Below are positions 1 to 7,894 of a stretch of 45,244 nt of DNA, one piece after another. The translations under genes and the position numbers were made by a program. The stretch is from Chloroflexota bacterium (GTDB taxonomy: Bacteria > Chloroflexota > Anaerolineae > VGOG01). The DNA lies in the NCBI GenBank assembly GCA_030611885.1, contig JAUWOY010000028.1, positions 1 to 45,244 of the forward strand. The letters run 5' to 3'. Below the pieces are notes generated by a model that was not told the origin of the DNA, made no database searches, and saw only the letters and a list, made by a program, of their open reading frames with translations. Within the stretch, counting starts at the first letter, position 1, and every line of letters starts with the position of its first letter.

Positions 1-80
1 GTGGAGAGGCGGGCACTCCCGTGGGCGGCCTCAGTCGCCCCGTGCCAGCCCGCGGCGGCGGGGTAGGCGGACTTCAGGTC

Positions 81-605
81 CTAGTGGGGCGTCGAGTCGA
101 AGTAGCTGATGTGCGGATAGCCGCCCTCGTCCAAGGCCAGCGATGTGTAGTAGCCCACCCGCCCCTCGCTGTCTGCGGTCTCGATGTGCCAGTCAGAGCC
201 ATTCTCGTCGCTAGCCACCTGGGAATTCTCGCACGTGCCCACCAGTCGGAGATCTTGCAGGTGGAAAGGGCTCTCTCCTTCGCTCAGGGCGAAGTTGCCC
301 AGCGGCAGGCCGTCCATCGTGACGATGTTGGGGATACCCAGTAGTTCGAGCTCGAACGCCCACGGGGTGCCAACATTGTCAATCATCAGTGAGGCGGTGA
401 AGGTCTCGCTCACCATCGCCGTCGGTTGGGCCGGCTCTATTCGTACCGTGGTATCCTGCTGGGCTGGATCGGTCTCGGGGGAGGCCCAGAGAGGCGAATT
501 GAATGGGAGCAGGCAGATCGCTGCTGTTAAGATGCTGAAGGCCAAAGAGCAAATTGGCCTTGCCGTCCTAGCCGTAGTGCCGTTCACTTGCTTCTTCTCG
601 CTCAT
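81..605 (-). CDS. exported protein of unknown function, ends early inside a repeat
   Basis: The 174-residue product has a basic N-terminus and a hydrophobic segment (ICSLAFSILTAAICLLPF, about residues 17-35) ending near LWAS, so it looks like a secreted protein with a signal peptide. The start is the ATG at 605: a strong AAAGGAG lies 7-8 bases upstream, whereas the longer open frame has no such site. The C-terminus (VGYYTSLALDEGGYPHISYFDST) resembles the repeat unit of exported beta-propeller-like proteins, which usually continues with DLKYA. Here a TAG stop interrupts it, yet the bases after the stop still read DLKSAY in the same frame. The gene may therefore be broken, or continue left of the window through a nonsense codon. 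No function is assigned. It shares its upstream region with the next gene. Confidence 0.6.
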   Translation of the reverse strand: MSEKKQVNGTTARTARPICSLAFSILTAAICLLPFNSPLWASPETDPAQQDTTVRIEPAQPTAMVSETFTASLMIDNVGTPWAFELELLGIPNIVTMDGLPLGNFALSEGESPFHLQDLRLVGTCENSQVASDENGSDWHIETADSEGRVGYYTSLALDEGGYPHISYFDSTPH

Positions 606-660
606 TTCTATCTCCTTTCCCTTGCTACGTAGAGTTACGCCCTTGTTTGGTGCTCCCTGT

Positions 661-760
661 TTGCATCCACATTCTACCACAAAATGGTTACGCCTGTACT
701 GACAAATGTTACGAGTGTGTAACGGTTTTGTCCCGGTTTCTTCACATTGACCCTTCACGA
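661..760 (-). promoter_or_regulatory. 100-bp upstream repeat, copy A (putative regulated promoter)
   Basis: This stretch matches 2042-2141 at 94 of 100 positions by my base-by-base comparison, and both copies end just upstream of an exported-protein gene. On the minus strand it has a TAGAAT -10-like hexamer (676-671) with no good -35. In place of the -35 are CGTTACA/CGTAACA/CGTAACC boxes spaced 11 and 21 bases apart, so they lie on the same DNA face. This layout is typical of OmpR/PhoB-family activators. An OmpR-type regulator is encoded nearby (3284-4021); that it binds here is inference. Confidence 0.55.
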
Positions 761-813
761 CCACAAAACAAACGCCAGCTTCAGGGCGCGCAAGAGCGCA
801 GCCATGGCTGGCG
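761..813 (-). terminator. putative terminator after the Thr/Pro lipoprotein gene
   Basis: On the minus strand, CGCCAGC (813-807) pairs with GCTGGCG (779-773) around a GC-rich internal loop, followed by TTTGTTTTG. It lies downstream of the lipoprotein gene ending at 1067. Confidence 0.4.
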
Positions 814-962
814 TTGGGTTCAGGGATGTTGTCTGTTGTGTCGGGCTGCGTCGTGTAGGCCGAGCTCCAGCGCCCCGCTAACTACAGCCATTTTAGCACG
901 GTTTGGCCTCCTGTCAAATCACAGACAGATACGCCAGCATCAGGGCACGGACTTGGCAGCAA

Positions 963-1028
963 CGGATAGCAAACAGATAAGCGGATGGGGACCCTCGCCA
1001 GCTCATCCGTTTATCCGCTGCCTATCCG
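963..1028. repeat. imperfect 26-bp inverted repeat in the intergenic gap
   Basis: CGGATAGC...GCGGATGG at 963-988 is mirrored by TCATCCG...CTATCCG at 1003-1028, giving a hairpin with a short loop. No T-run follows on either strand, so it is not a clear terminator. The rest of the 606-1066 gap holds the 100-bp repeat, one terminator-like hairpin and no gene I can support. Confidence 0.5.
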
Positions 1029-1066
1029 ATGCAGTTAGGTAGGGATGTCGCCTGTGAGTTCCTACA

Positions 1067-2020
1067 CTAGGGTCCCACTGTGGCCGTGTTCGTAGCCACT
1101 GAGGTGGGCGTCCAGGTAGCTATCGTCGTCGCAGTTGGCGGTGCAGGATAAGGTTGCGGCGTGTGTGTCTCCGTGGGTGGGGGAGGATAAGGCTGCGGCG
1201 TGTGGGTCTCCGTTGGCGGTGCGGGCGTTCGAGTTGGCTTTCTCTCGCACCCAGTCCAACAGAAAGACCAGGTCGGGCTGAGGCACTCGACTTCGTCGCC
1301 CAGGTCTGGATAGCCCCCTTTCCTCCGCTTCATAGCGACGTTCCAATCGAAGCAGCCGCTATCTGAGAGAGCCTCCGCGCAAAGGTAATCTTCCAGTTCC
1401 CAGCTCGTGTCCTGCGTTCCGGAGGGGATTTGACGGGCTGGGTCTTCCCAGGTGCCGTCGTACCAGGTCTGTCCACGGTGCGGGTAGGTCACGTTGACGA
1501 AGAAATACTCGTCCGCGGCCAGCGCTCTGTCGAATTCCCATTGTAACGTTACTGCACTCGTTTCATCGCCAAAGGATGCCCCATCAGGCGGGCTCAGTAG
1601 ACTCAGTTGGCAGGGAACTTGGCTCGGTGTCAATGGCGGTATTGGCGTGGGCGTTGTAGCGGTAGCCGTCGGCGTTGGGGTGTGGGTCGCTGTAGGAGTC
1701 TTGGTCGGTATGGCCGTGGGCGTCACGGTGGGCGCGGCAGTTGGGGTCCCCGTGGGCGCAGCCACGGGCGTAGGCGTGGCGGTAGGCGTATGGGTGACAA
1801 CGGGCGCAGTTGTGGCCACTGGTGTGAGGGTGGGAGTGGGCACTTGCACAGTGAGCGTCGCCACGACGCTACGCGCTGTCGCCGTCTCGGTCGCCTTGAG
1901 ATCGGGCGTCGTCCTGTCCAGACTCACCCGAATGTGTGTGCATCCCGCCAGGGCCGTAACCCCCACCAGGGTGAGAACCAGGACGCAAGCCAAGCTTATC
2001 CTATCCTTGCTGCCGTCCAT
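1067..2020 (-). CDS. Thr/Pro-linker lipoprotein of unknown function
   Basis: The 317-residue product has a lipoprotein signal peptide ending in the lipobox LAGC, so the mature protein should be anchored by a lipidated cysteine. About 100 residues of TPT/TATPTP-type low-complexity linker follow, then a compact domain with [11 protein letters not shown] and WYDGTWED motifs. The C-terminal tail holds two near-identical [10 protein letters not shown] units. The domain pattern suggests an extracellular wall- or surface-exposed protein; the domain itself is not recognised. I chose the ATG at 2020, which has GAGGAG 10 bases upstream and gives a clean signal peptide, over the ATG at 2047. Copy B of the 100-bp repeat lies directly upstream. 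Confidence 0.7.
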   Translation of the reverse strand: MDGSKDRISLACVLVLTLVGVTALAGCTHIRVSLDRTTPDLKATETATARSVVATLTVQVPTPTLTPVATTAPVVTHTPTATPTPVAAPTGTPTAAPTVTPTAIPTKTPTATHTPTPTATATTPTPIPPLTPSQVPCQLSLLSPPDGASFGDETSAVTLQWEFDRALAADEYFFVNVTYPHRGQTWYDGTWEDPARQIPSGTQDTSWELEDYLCAEALSDSGCFDWNVAMKRRKGGYPDLGDEVECLSPTWSFCWTGCERKPTRTPAPPTETHTPQPYPPPPTETHTPQPYPAPPTATTIATWTPTSVATNTATVGP

Positions 2021-2041
2021 GATATTAGGTCTCCTCTCTAC

Positions 2042-2141
2042 TTGCATCTACATTCTACCACAAAATGGTTACGCCTGTGCTGACCAATGTTACGGGTCTG
2101 TAACGGTTTTGTCCCGGTTTCTTCACATTGGCCCTTCACGA
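2042..2141 (-). promoter_or_regulatory. 100-bp upstream repeat, copy B
   Basis: Second copy of the repeat at 661-760. On the minus strand the boxes are CGTTACAGACC (2105-2095), CGTAACATTGG (2094-2084) and CGTAACCATTT (2073-2063), then the TAGAAT hexamer. The copy fills the gap between the histidine kinase stop and the lipoprotein start, so the kinase/regulator transcript runs into it. Confidence 0.55.
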
Positions 2142-3287
2142 AGGGCTGGCTTCAGCCAGCGGCAACTTTACCCTGAACGTGGTGCCTTTCCCCACCGTGC
2201 TTTCCACCGCGATCCGCCCGCCGTGCAGTTCGACGATTCTCTTTACGATTGACAGCCCCAGGCCACTCCCCTCCACCGCCCTGGTGCTCTCTTTTTCCAC
2301 CCGATACATCTTTTCGAAGATGTGGGGTAGGTCCTCTGGCGGAATGCCCGGCCCGTCGTCGGCCACCTCGACGATGATGCTCTCTCCGTCAGTCTCCAGT
2401 CGGACTTGTACCTCACTCCCCTCAGGGCAGTACTTGACCGCGTTGTCCAGCAGGTTGATGAAGACTTGCTTGATCCGATGCCTGTCGGCGCGGGTACGGG
2501 GCAGCCGCGGGGGGCTCTGGATAGATAGCTCGATCCCCTTCGCCTGCGCCACCCTGAGAAGTCCAGCCACGGCCTCCTCGACGACAACTCCGATATTGGT
2601 TGACTCCAGGCGCAGTGGCACGCCCGACTCCAATCGGGACAGAAGCAGCAGGTTGCTGGTCAGGCCAGTGAGCCGCCGCACCTCTCGCTCGATGGTGTCC
2701 TGCGAATACCGCCAGCTTTCGACTTCTTCGATGGAACACTCCTTGATGTTGGCCACGTGGCCGGCAATGGCGGCCAGGGGGGTCAGTAGCTCGTGGGAGA
2801 TGTTCTGGATAAAGCTGCGGTAGAATTCCTCCTGATGGCGTCGCCCTGAGACATCCGTGACCATGCACATCACCTCGTCGTCAGGAGGAGACGGCCCGTC
2901 CAGGGGCATAGCCCGCAACTGCAGCCGTACGTCGGCTGCAAGTTGAAGCTCGTGCAGCTCCGATTGGCGGGACTCAGCCACCCGTTTCACCAGGGAGACC
3001 AAACCCTCGTCCAGCCGAGGTGAAGCGCGATCCAAAGAAAGCAATTGGCAGGCCTCGGGATTGCACCAGAGCACCTGCCCCTCTCGATCAGTGAGCAAAA
3101 GCCCCAGGGGCAGGTTGTCCAGCAGCGCCTCCAATTGCTCCACCATGAAAGTCGAGGGGCGAGCGCGCCGCCTTTTCCAATACCACGAGGTGAGGAGCAC
3201 CAGCCCTGTGGCGGCAAGCAGCAGCGCAAGCAAGATGATGGCCGCCCCTATGAGGTCGAAAGAGATATGGGTCACCGGTTCCGTCAT
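2136..3287 (-). CDS. membrane sensor histidine kinase (PAS, HisKA, HATPase)
   Basis: The 383-residue protein has one N-terminal membrane segment (about 12-34), a PAS-like sensor domain (about 47-150), and a HisKA box [14 protein letters not shown] with phospho-acceptor His165. The ATPase domain shows [11 protein letters not shown] (N box), DDGPGIP (G1) and [12 protein letters not shown] (G2). It would autophosphorylate and pass phosphate to the regulator encoded just upstream. The two genes overlap by ATGA (3284-3287), which fixes this start and implies translational coupling. With no extracytoplasmic loop of any size, sensing is probably through the membrane or the PAS domain. The overall build resembles PhoR/WalK-type kinases, but the ligand is unknown. 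Confidence 0.92.
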   Translation of the reverse strand: MTEPVTHISFDLIGAAIILLALLLAATGLVLLTSWYWKRRRARPSTFMVEQLEALLDNLPLGLLLTDREGQVLWCNPEACQLLSLDRASPRLDEGLVSLVKRVAESRQSELHELQLAADVRLQLRAMPLDGPSPPDDEVMCMVTDVSGRRHQEEFYRSFIQNISHELLTPLAAIAGHVANIKECSIEEVESWRYSQDTIEREVRRLTGLTSNLLLLSRLESGVPLRLESTNIGVVVEEAVAGLLRVAQAKGIELSIQSPPRLPRTRADRHRIKQVFINLLDNAVKYCPEGSEVQVRLETDGESIIVEVADDGPGIPPEDLPHIFEKMYRVEKESTRAVEGSGLGLSIVKRIVELHGGRIAVESTVGKGTTFRVKLPLAEASPS

Positions 3288-4021
3288 CGTCTTCCCCTTC
3301 CTCCCCCCCAACCTGGGGGGGAAAGAGGGGGGCGCTCCCGAAACTGATAGCCGACGCCTCGCACGGTCAGGATGTACTGGGGCACACTGGGGTTGGGCTC
3401 CAACTTCCTGCGCAGTTCGGCGATGTTCTTGTCCACCACCCGTGAGTCAACGGCCACGTCCCAACCCCAGACCTTATCCAACAGCGTCTCTCGCCCGAAG
3501 ACCTGGCCCGGACGTTCCGCCAAAAAGCGCAGCAGATTGAACTCGGTCGGCGTGAGCTGCACCTCCTGCCCTCCGACCCAAACCCTGCGTTTCTCAAGGT
3601 CAATCTCCAGGCGGTCGAACACCAGGCGATGGGGGCGAGCCGCTCCTCGGCTCTCGTGCACCGTGCGCAGGGTGGCCTCGATTTGGGCGATCAGCTCGTG
3701 GGGGTCGAAAGGCTTGGTGAGATAGTGATCGGCTCCTATGCTCAGGCCCTTGACCTTTTCCACCGTCTCACCCAGCACCGTGAGCATGATGATGGGGATA
3801 TACCGCTCCCGTTTCCGCAGCTCCCTGCACACCTCCCAGCCATCTCGCTTGGGCATCCTGACATCCAGCACCACCAGGTCGGGCCCTTCGGCAGCCGCTA
3901 GCGCCAGGGCTTCCTCTCCATCTCGCGCGATCACCACCTGGAACCCGGCCCGTTTCAGCATCGGCTGCAAGAACGAGGTCAAGGATTCGTCATCCTCTGC
4001 CACGAGTATCTTCGCCGTCAT
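3284..4021 (-). CDS. OmpR/PhoB-family response regulator
   Basis: The 245-residue protein has a receiver domain with acidic pocket EDD (9-11), phospho-acceptor Asp53 (VVLDVRMPK) and Lys103 (YLTKPF), then a winged-helix DNA-binding domain (LTPTEFNLLRFLAERPGQVFGRETLLDKVWG, read in two parts). It is the partner of the adjacent kinase. GGGAGGAAT sits 7 bases before the ATG at 4021. The last ten residues (GWGGGRGRR) come from a G-rich tract and are probably unstructured. The phased GTAAC boxes in the two 100-bp repeats nearby are plausible targets; this is inference. Confidence 0.93.
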   Translation of the reverse strand: MTAKILVAEDDESLTSFLQPMLKRAGFQVVIARDGEEALALAAAEGPDLVVLDVRMPKRDGWEVCRELRKRERYIPIIMLTVLGETVEKVKGLSIGADHYLTKPFDPHELIAQIEATLRTVHESRGAARPHRLVFDRLEIDLEKRRVWVGGQEVQLTPTEFNLLRFLAERPGQVFGRETLLDKVWGWDVAVDSRVVDKNIAELRRKLEPNPSVPQYILTVRGVGYQFRERPPLSPPGWGGGRGRR

Positions 4022-4053
4022 AGATTCCTCCCTCTCGATTTCTGCTGTGTACT

Positions 4054-4083
4054 ATTATATCACACCATTGGGTGAAACCGCAA
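4054..4083 (-). promoter_or_regulatory. promoter of the two-component operon
   Basis: Minus strand TTGCGG (4083-4078), 18-base spacer, TATAAT (4059-4054), about 35 bases before the regulator start. Confidence 0.7.
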
Positions 4084-4166
4084 CTACGACATTTTGGCAT
4101 ACAGCAGAAAGCCACTTGTGCGGTTGACGCGGGACGAAGGTCGCGTGAAGGCGTTCACTCCCTCAA

Positions 4167-4195
4167 TTGACCTGGCGGATTTTCTATGCTATAAT
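4167..4195 (+). promoter_or_regulatory. promoter of the VapBC-type pair
   Basis: TTGACC (4167-4172), 17-base spacer, TATAAT (4190-4195), with TGC before the -10. The first start codon follows 38 bases later. Confidence 0.75.
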
Positions 4196-4232
4196 CAATG
4201 CTGATGAACACGTCCGGAAAGGTGAATGAAAG

Positions 4233-4472
4233 ATGAACACAGGACAAGCTGTCAAGCAAAGAGTGTACCAGACCATTGACGGGTTGCCCTCCGATAGCTT
4301 TGAGGAACTTACCCACTTTCTCGATTTCCTCAAGTTCAAATACCAGGTCCAACAGCCCCGAAAAGTCATGGCTCTGGGCGGACTATGGGAGCACCTGGAT
4401 TTTGACGTGACGGATGCAGAGGTGCGGGCCTTGCGGCAGCGAGTGACGACGCAGCTTTTGCAGAAGGTGTAG
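4233..4472 (+). CDS. putative antitoxin partner of a PIN-domain toxin
   Basis: The 79-residue protein opens with a helical region (VYQTIDGLPSDSFEELTHFLDFLKFKY) like that of DUF2281/VapB-like antitoxins and ends in a charged tail (LWEHLDFDVTDAEVRALRQRV). It is followed after 5 bases by a PIN-domain gene, which is the usual antitoxin-first order. By family rule it should bind and neutralise the toxin and repress its own promoter. AAAGGTGA about 8 bases upstream supports the ATG at 4233. No separate DNA-binding domain is obvious. Confidence 0.7.
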   Translation: MNTGQAVKQRVYQTIDGLPSDSFEELTHFLDFLKFKYQVQQPRKVMALGGLWEHLDFDVTDAEVRALRQRVTTQLLQKV

Positions 4473-4477
4473 GCAGC

Positions 4478-4867
4478 ATGGAATATCTGGCTGATACCGT
4501 GGCCATCGTCCGACACCTGCGCGGGCATCCCGCCCTTGGCCCCCAAGCCGCTCAAATCCTGCGGGATGCTGACGCCGGCAGGCATCACGTCTACCTATCC
4601 GCCATCACGCTGATGGAAGTCCTGTACCTGTCGGAGGCGAAGAGAGTGGATGTGCGCCTCGATGAGTTGATCGGGCATGTGTCGGGCAGTGTCAACTACG
4701 AGATTATTCCGGTCAACGCTGACGTTGTCCTGGCGGCTGCCGAGGTAGATGACGTTCCTGAACTGCACGACCGCATCATCGTCGGCACGGCGAAGTGGCT
4801 GGGAGTGCCGATTCTGACAGGTGATGGAATCATCAGCGAGTCCAGACACGCACAGACAATTTGGTAG
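4478..4867 (+). CDS. vapC: PIN-domain ribonuclease toxin, VapC-like
   Basis: The 129-residue length is normal for VapC. The metal-binding acidic residues are all present: Asp6 (YLADT), Glu47 (TLMEVLY), Asp98 (LHDRIIVGTA) and Asp116 (TGDG). PIN toxins cleave RNA, often tRNA or rRNA, when released from their antitoxin; the target here is unknown. Translation is probably coupled to the antitoxin gene 5 bases upstream. A bidirectional terminator closes the unit. Confidence 0.85.
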   Translation: MEYLADTVAIVRHLRGHPALGPQAAQILRDADAGRHHVYLSAITLMEVLYLSEAKRVDVRLDELIGHVSGSVNYEIIPVNADVVLAAAEVDDVPELHDRIIVGTAKWLGVPILTGDGIISESRHAQTIW

Positions 4868-4913
4868 CCGGATAGCCCCGGAGTCCTCTTTTCCACCCCA
4901 TTAACAATAGCAC

Positions 4914-4949
4914 AAAGCCCCCTGCGCGGTGTTGACGCAGGGGGCTTTT
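4914..4949. terminator. bidirectional intrinsic terminator
   Basis: AAGCCCCCTGCG (4915-4926) pairs perfectly with CGCAGGGGGCTT (4936-4947). A T-run follows rightward and AAAG precedes, giving a T-run leftward as well. It serves the converging toxin gene and glycosyltransferase gene. Confidence 0.85.
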
Positions 4950-4969
4950 CTCCTCAGCGACCATGTTTG

Positions 4970-6340
4970 CTAACTGCCAAGTTTGAAGCGCAAGTATGAC
5001 TTTATTTCCCTGCGCAAAGCATCCCAGCCGCCTCTTCTAAAGATATACCACGCCCTACCCGGCAGGGCCCACCAGGGGGTGGGCTTGACAGCACTTTGGC
5101 CCGGATAGGGGAACAAATTACGGATGCCGGGGGCAGCCTTGTCGGGCGCGAGCCGGGGGTGGGCGCAGAATCTGGCCAGCGGCTCCACCACCCTCTCCCA
5201 GGTGAACTGACCTCTCACCTCCTCAAAGCCAGGACGATAAACCTCTCGCAGATTCGGGTTGCCCAGCAACTCCATTAGAGTGTCGGCCACCTGCTCGACG
5301 TCCCCGTAATCCACCACCCTTCCCAGCTTATGCTGCTCCACCAACTCGCTCATGGAGTCGCCTCTGGTGGTGACGATGGGCAAGCCGGCCCAGATGTAGT
5401 CCAGCAGGCGAGTGCGGAAAGAGAACCGGGTCTCGAGGTGATCCAAGTGCAAGCTGATCCCGACGTCGGCTTCCAATAGATAGTTTTGCCTCTCTTCGTA
5501 AGGAACCCATTCGTTGAAGAAGACGAACTTATCGTAGAGGCCCAAATCCTGGCTCAGTTGGATGGCCTGGCTGGTGGCCTGCATCCGAGGGATCAAGGGA
5601 TTGGGGTGCTTTATCCCCATGAAAAAGAGCTTCACGTCGTGGCGCTGGGCCGCGATGTTGGCTATCGCCTTGATCAAGGTACAGGGGTCGAACCAATCCC
5701 ATATCCCCCCTCCCCAGAGGACGACTTTGTCATCCCGGCCGATGGTCTTGTAAACTCCTTTCAGAACCTGCCTGGTGTGCTCAGGCGGGCTGGACGGCAG
5801 ACCAAAGGGCACCACGTCAATGAGAGAGCGCAGTGTTTCATCGCTATCGTAGGTGTGGGGATTCACGCGGTTTAGGGCCAGCAGCATCCCCAGCCAGAAG
5901 TCGCGCTGCTTCTCGCTGGCGCAGAGGAAGAAATCACCCGCCCACAGTTGGCTGTTCAGAATCGCCACATCGGACCCGTGGATCCTCTCCCTCTCCAACA
6001 TCGTTTCATGGGAATGGATCTGCATGTTCTCCAGGACGAAGGGATCGTAGACGTCCACTATCAGGGGCACGCCGAGCTCCGCCAGGAAGGGGTAGCTGTG
6101 GAGGACAAAGCCCTGGAAGACTATCGCGTCAGCCGCGCTGGCCAGTTCACGCAACCTCCTCTTGTCCCGGCCGTACGAGTAAACAGCGAAACCGAGACCA
6201 GCAGGGTGATCCTCGTTAGGCACGGCCAAACTGATCTGGAAACTACCGCTCAGGGCTTTCGCGAACTCCCAGGAGCGGATCCCAGGCCCGGCCATTCTCT
6301 CGCCGATGACATCGTTGCTGATTAACAATATGTTGTGCAT
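4970..6340 (-). CDS. GT4-like glycosyltransferase
   Basis: The 456-residue product has a GT-B layout: N-terminal Rossmann half (HNILLISNDVIGERMAGPGIR), and a C-terminal nucleotide-sugar half with LLWGGG-type (VVLWGGGIWDW) and DYIWAGLPIVTTRGDSMSELV motifs. The latter is the EX7E-like region of GT4 family retaining transferases. A basic tail follows. It is the last gene of a leftward group with a methyltransferase and a Wzt-like ATPase, so it probably builds an exported polysaccharide or cell-surface glycan. I place the start at the ATG at 6340, with GGAG close upstream and a family-like N-terminus; upstream ATGs at 6352, 6364 and 6379 are possible. Donor and acceptor are unknown. Confidence 0.85.
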   Translation of the reverse strand: MHNILLISNDVIGERMAGPGIRSWEFAKALSGSFQISLAVPNEDHPAGLGFAVYSYGRDKRRLRELASAADAIVFQGFVLHSYPFLAELGVPLIVDVYDPFVLENMQIHSHETMLERERIHGSDVAILNSQLWAGDFFLCASEKQRDFWLGMLLALNRVNPHTYDSDETLRSLIDVVPFGLPSSPPEHTRQVLKGVYKTIGRDDKVVLWGGGIWDWFDPCTLIKAIANIAAQRHDVKLFFMGIKHPNPLIPRMQATSQAIQLSQDLGLYDKFVFFNEWVPYEERQNYLLEADVGISLHLDHLETRFSFRTRLLDYIWAGLPIVTTRGDSMSELVEQHKLGRVVDYGDVEQVADTLMELLGNPNLREVYRPGFEEVRGQFTWERVVEPLARFCAHPRLAPDKAAPGIRNLFPYPGQSAVKPTPWWALPGRAWYIFRRGGWDALRREIKSYLRFKLGS

Positions 6341-6425
6341 ATTACTCCGCATCACCTTGGTCATGAATCCAAACAACACTACAACGAAGGCTGAGAGGTT
6401 TCGCGGGCGTGGGAGCCCGCTCTGC

Positions 6426-7886
6426 TCAGAATTTGGATCTACCGAGATTAATCAATCGAGCCCACCACTTTCTCACTCCCTGCTGCCGCTCCAGATGTGC
6501 ACTCCGCTCCTGCAACTCCCGGCGGAGTGCCCTCAACTCCGCCACCCTCAGCTCGTCTGGGGTTGGGGTGAGGTGATAGGTACGGAAAGCCAGCGAACCA
6601 GCGCGAGGCCGCCCATCCCCGTAGCGCCGTCCGAGCTCGGATGGCCCTGCGGAGAGATATGCCGTTAGCGCATTGCCAGGGGTCGCGTTCGCCGATTCGA
6701 GGGAGAAGTAATAGGTACGCCCTTTGGAATCCAGTAGAGGCGGGAAGCGAAAAGTGTGCCACTTATTGTCCTGGACACTGGCTCCCTTCACGTTAATCAC
6801 GGCCACCTCCTCGCCGATGGGAAACCCGACTTGAAGACGAAAAGTGAGGTCACAGGTATTAGTGCGGCAGTAAGTGGCCAGGAGCACATCTATGCGGCAC
6901 AGGTTGGGCTGGTGGGAAACGAAGGTCTGGCCAAAGGTTTTCCCTGGCAGGATCTCCCCCACCGTGCCATCGTAGAGATCCTGGTTGATGTCCATGTGCT
7001 CTGCCTTTGCGCTTTGATCCTCCACGGCGATCAATTGAAGCAAAAACTGAGCCAGGCCTGCCTTGCCGACCGCCTCCCAGGGGGAAGGCTCACCTCCTTG
7101 ACTGAACCGCTGAGCGATCTGGCTTAAAACCTCTTCTTCGCCCTGCAAGGAGATAACCAAAACGTGGCGATAGGCGGGTGCTCTCTGATCACTAGCCAGG
7201 AAATGCCGGTTGTAGAGGCGATCAATAGCAGTGTGCAACGTCTTGGGGTTGGGCAAGGACAACACATAATGCTTGACGAGCATCATCAGTAGCCAATTGT
7301 ACAAATAGCCACTGGGGAACTCCACATAGGGCAAACCCCGTCTCTCCAGGTCTTGGCAGAGGGCTCGTAGATCGGGGAGGCCGTGGAGCCGGTGCTCACA
7401 GAGTTGGGGCTGTGCCGCACCCAGTCGCCGCAGGTGAAAGTCGTAGAAAATCTGCTCTGCCAGGCGAGTGTCCTCGCTGTCGAAAGGAGCGGCTAGCACC
7501 ACGTATTGCCGGGCCACCCGCAACAACTCGTCGAGAAACGCGGGGCGTCTTTCGGGAGGGACGTGCTCCAGAGTATCACAGCTAACCACCACATCGAAGG
7601 AGGCGTCTGGGAGGGGAAGTGGCCCATCTGCGTTCCCCCGCAGGTAGTTGGGCGCATCGTAATCCTGCACGTCCAGAACCGTGACCTCGTCTTCAGGAAG
7701 GAAAAGACTGAGCGGGAGAAAGGGCTGGCCTTCGTACGTGTTGGAAAGCCCCCCCACGTCGAGGACTTTCAACACCCGTTTCTGCCGCTGGCCTCTGATC
7801 AGCCGCACAATCTCCTGGATGACTTTGTATCGCTGGTATTGATCGAAAGGCAGCTCCGCGAGCACCAATTCGTGTTCCATTTCCAT
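6426..7886 (-). CDS. SAM-dependent methyltransferase with C-terminal sandwich domain and coiled coil
   Basis: The 486-residue protein starts with a class I methyltransferase domain: motif I VLDVGG (about 40-45), VLDVQD acidic strand, and VVSCDTLEHVPP (motif IV/post region). Residues about 290-400 (DLYDGTVGEILPGKTFGQTF to YYFSLESAN) look like a beta-sandwich domain of the kind fused to glycan-modifying enzymes. The last 50 residues form a helix (LRVAELRALRRELQERSAHL). AGGAGG precedes the ATG by 5 bases. Lying between an O-antigen-type ABC ATPase and a glycosyltransferase, it may methylate or cap a glycan chain end. That role is inferred from context. Confidence 0.75.
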   Translation of the reverse strand: MEMEHELVLAELPFDQYQRYKVIQEIVRLIRGQRQKRVLKVLDVGGLSNTYEGQPFLPLSLFLPEDEVTVLDVQDYDAPNYLRGNADGPLPLPDASFDVVVSCDTLEHVPPERRPAFLDELLRVARQYVVLAAPFDSEDTRLAEQIFYDFHLRRLGAAQPQLCEHRLHGLPDLRALCQDLERRGLPYVEFPSGYLYNWLLMMLVKHYVLSLPNPKTLHTAIDRLYNRHFLASDQRAPAYRHVLVISLQGEEEVLSQIAQRFSQGGEPSPWEAVGKAGLAQFLLQLIAVEDQSAKAEHMDINQDLYDGTVGEILPGKTFGQTFVSHQPNLCRIDVLLATYCRTNTCDLTFRLQVGFPIGEEVAVINVKGASVQDNKWHTFRFPPLLDSKGRTYYFSLESANATPGNALTAYLSAGPSELGRRYGDGRPRAGSLAFRTYHLTPTPDELRVAELRALRRELQERSAHLERQQGVRKWWARLINLGRSKF

Positions 7887-7894
7887 AAAGCCTC

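Noticed and set aside
963..1028. Inverted repeat as a terminator
   Set aside because: No T-run follows on either strand; a better terminator-like hairpin is at 761-813.
1494..2252. 252-codon rightward Val/Gly-rich open frame
   Set aside because: It is the reverse of the Thr/Pro linker of the lipoprotein gene; low complexity keeps it open.
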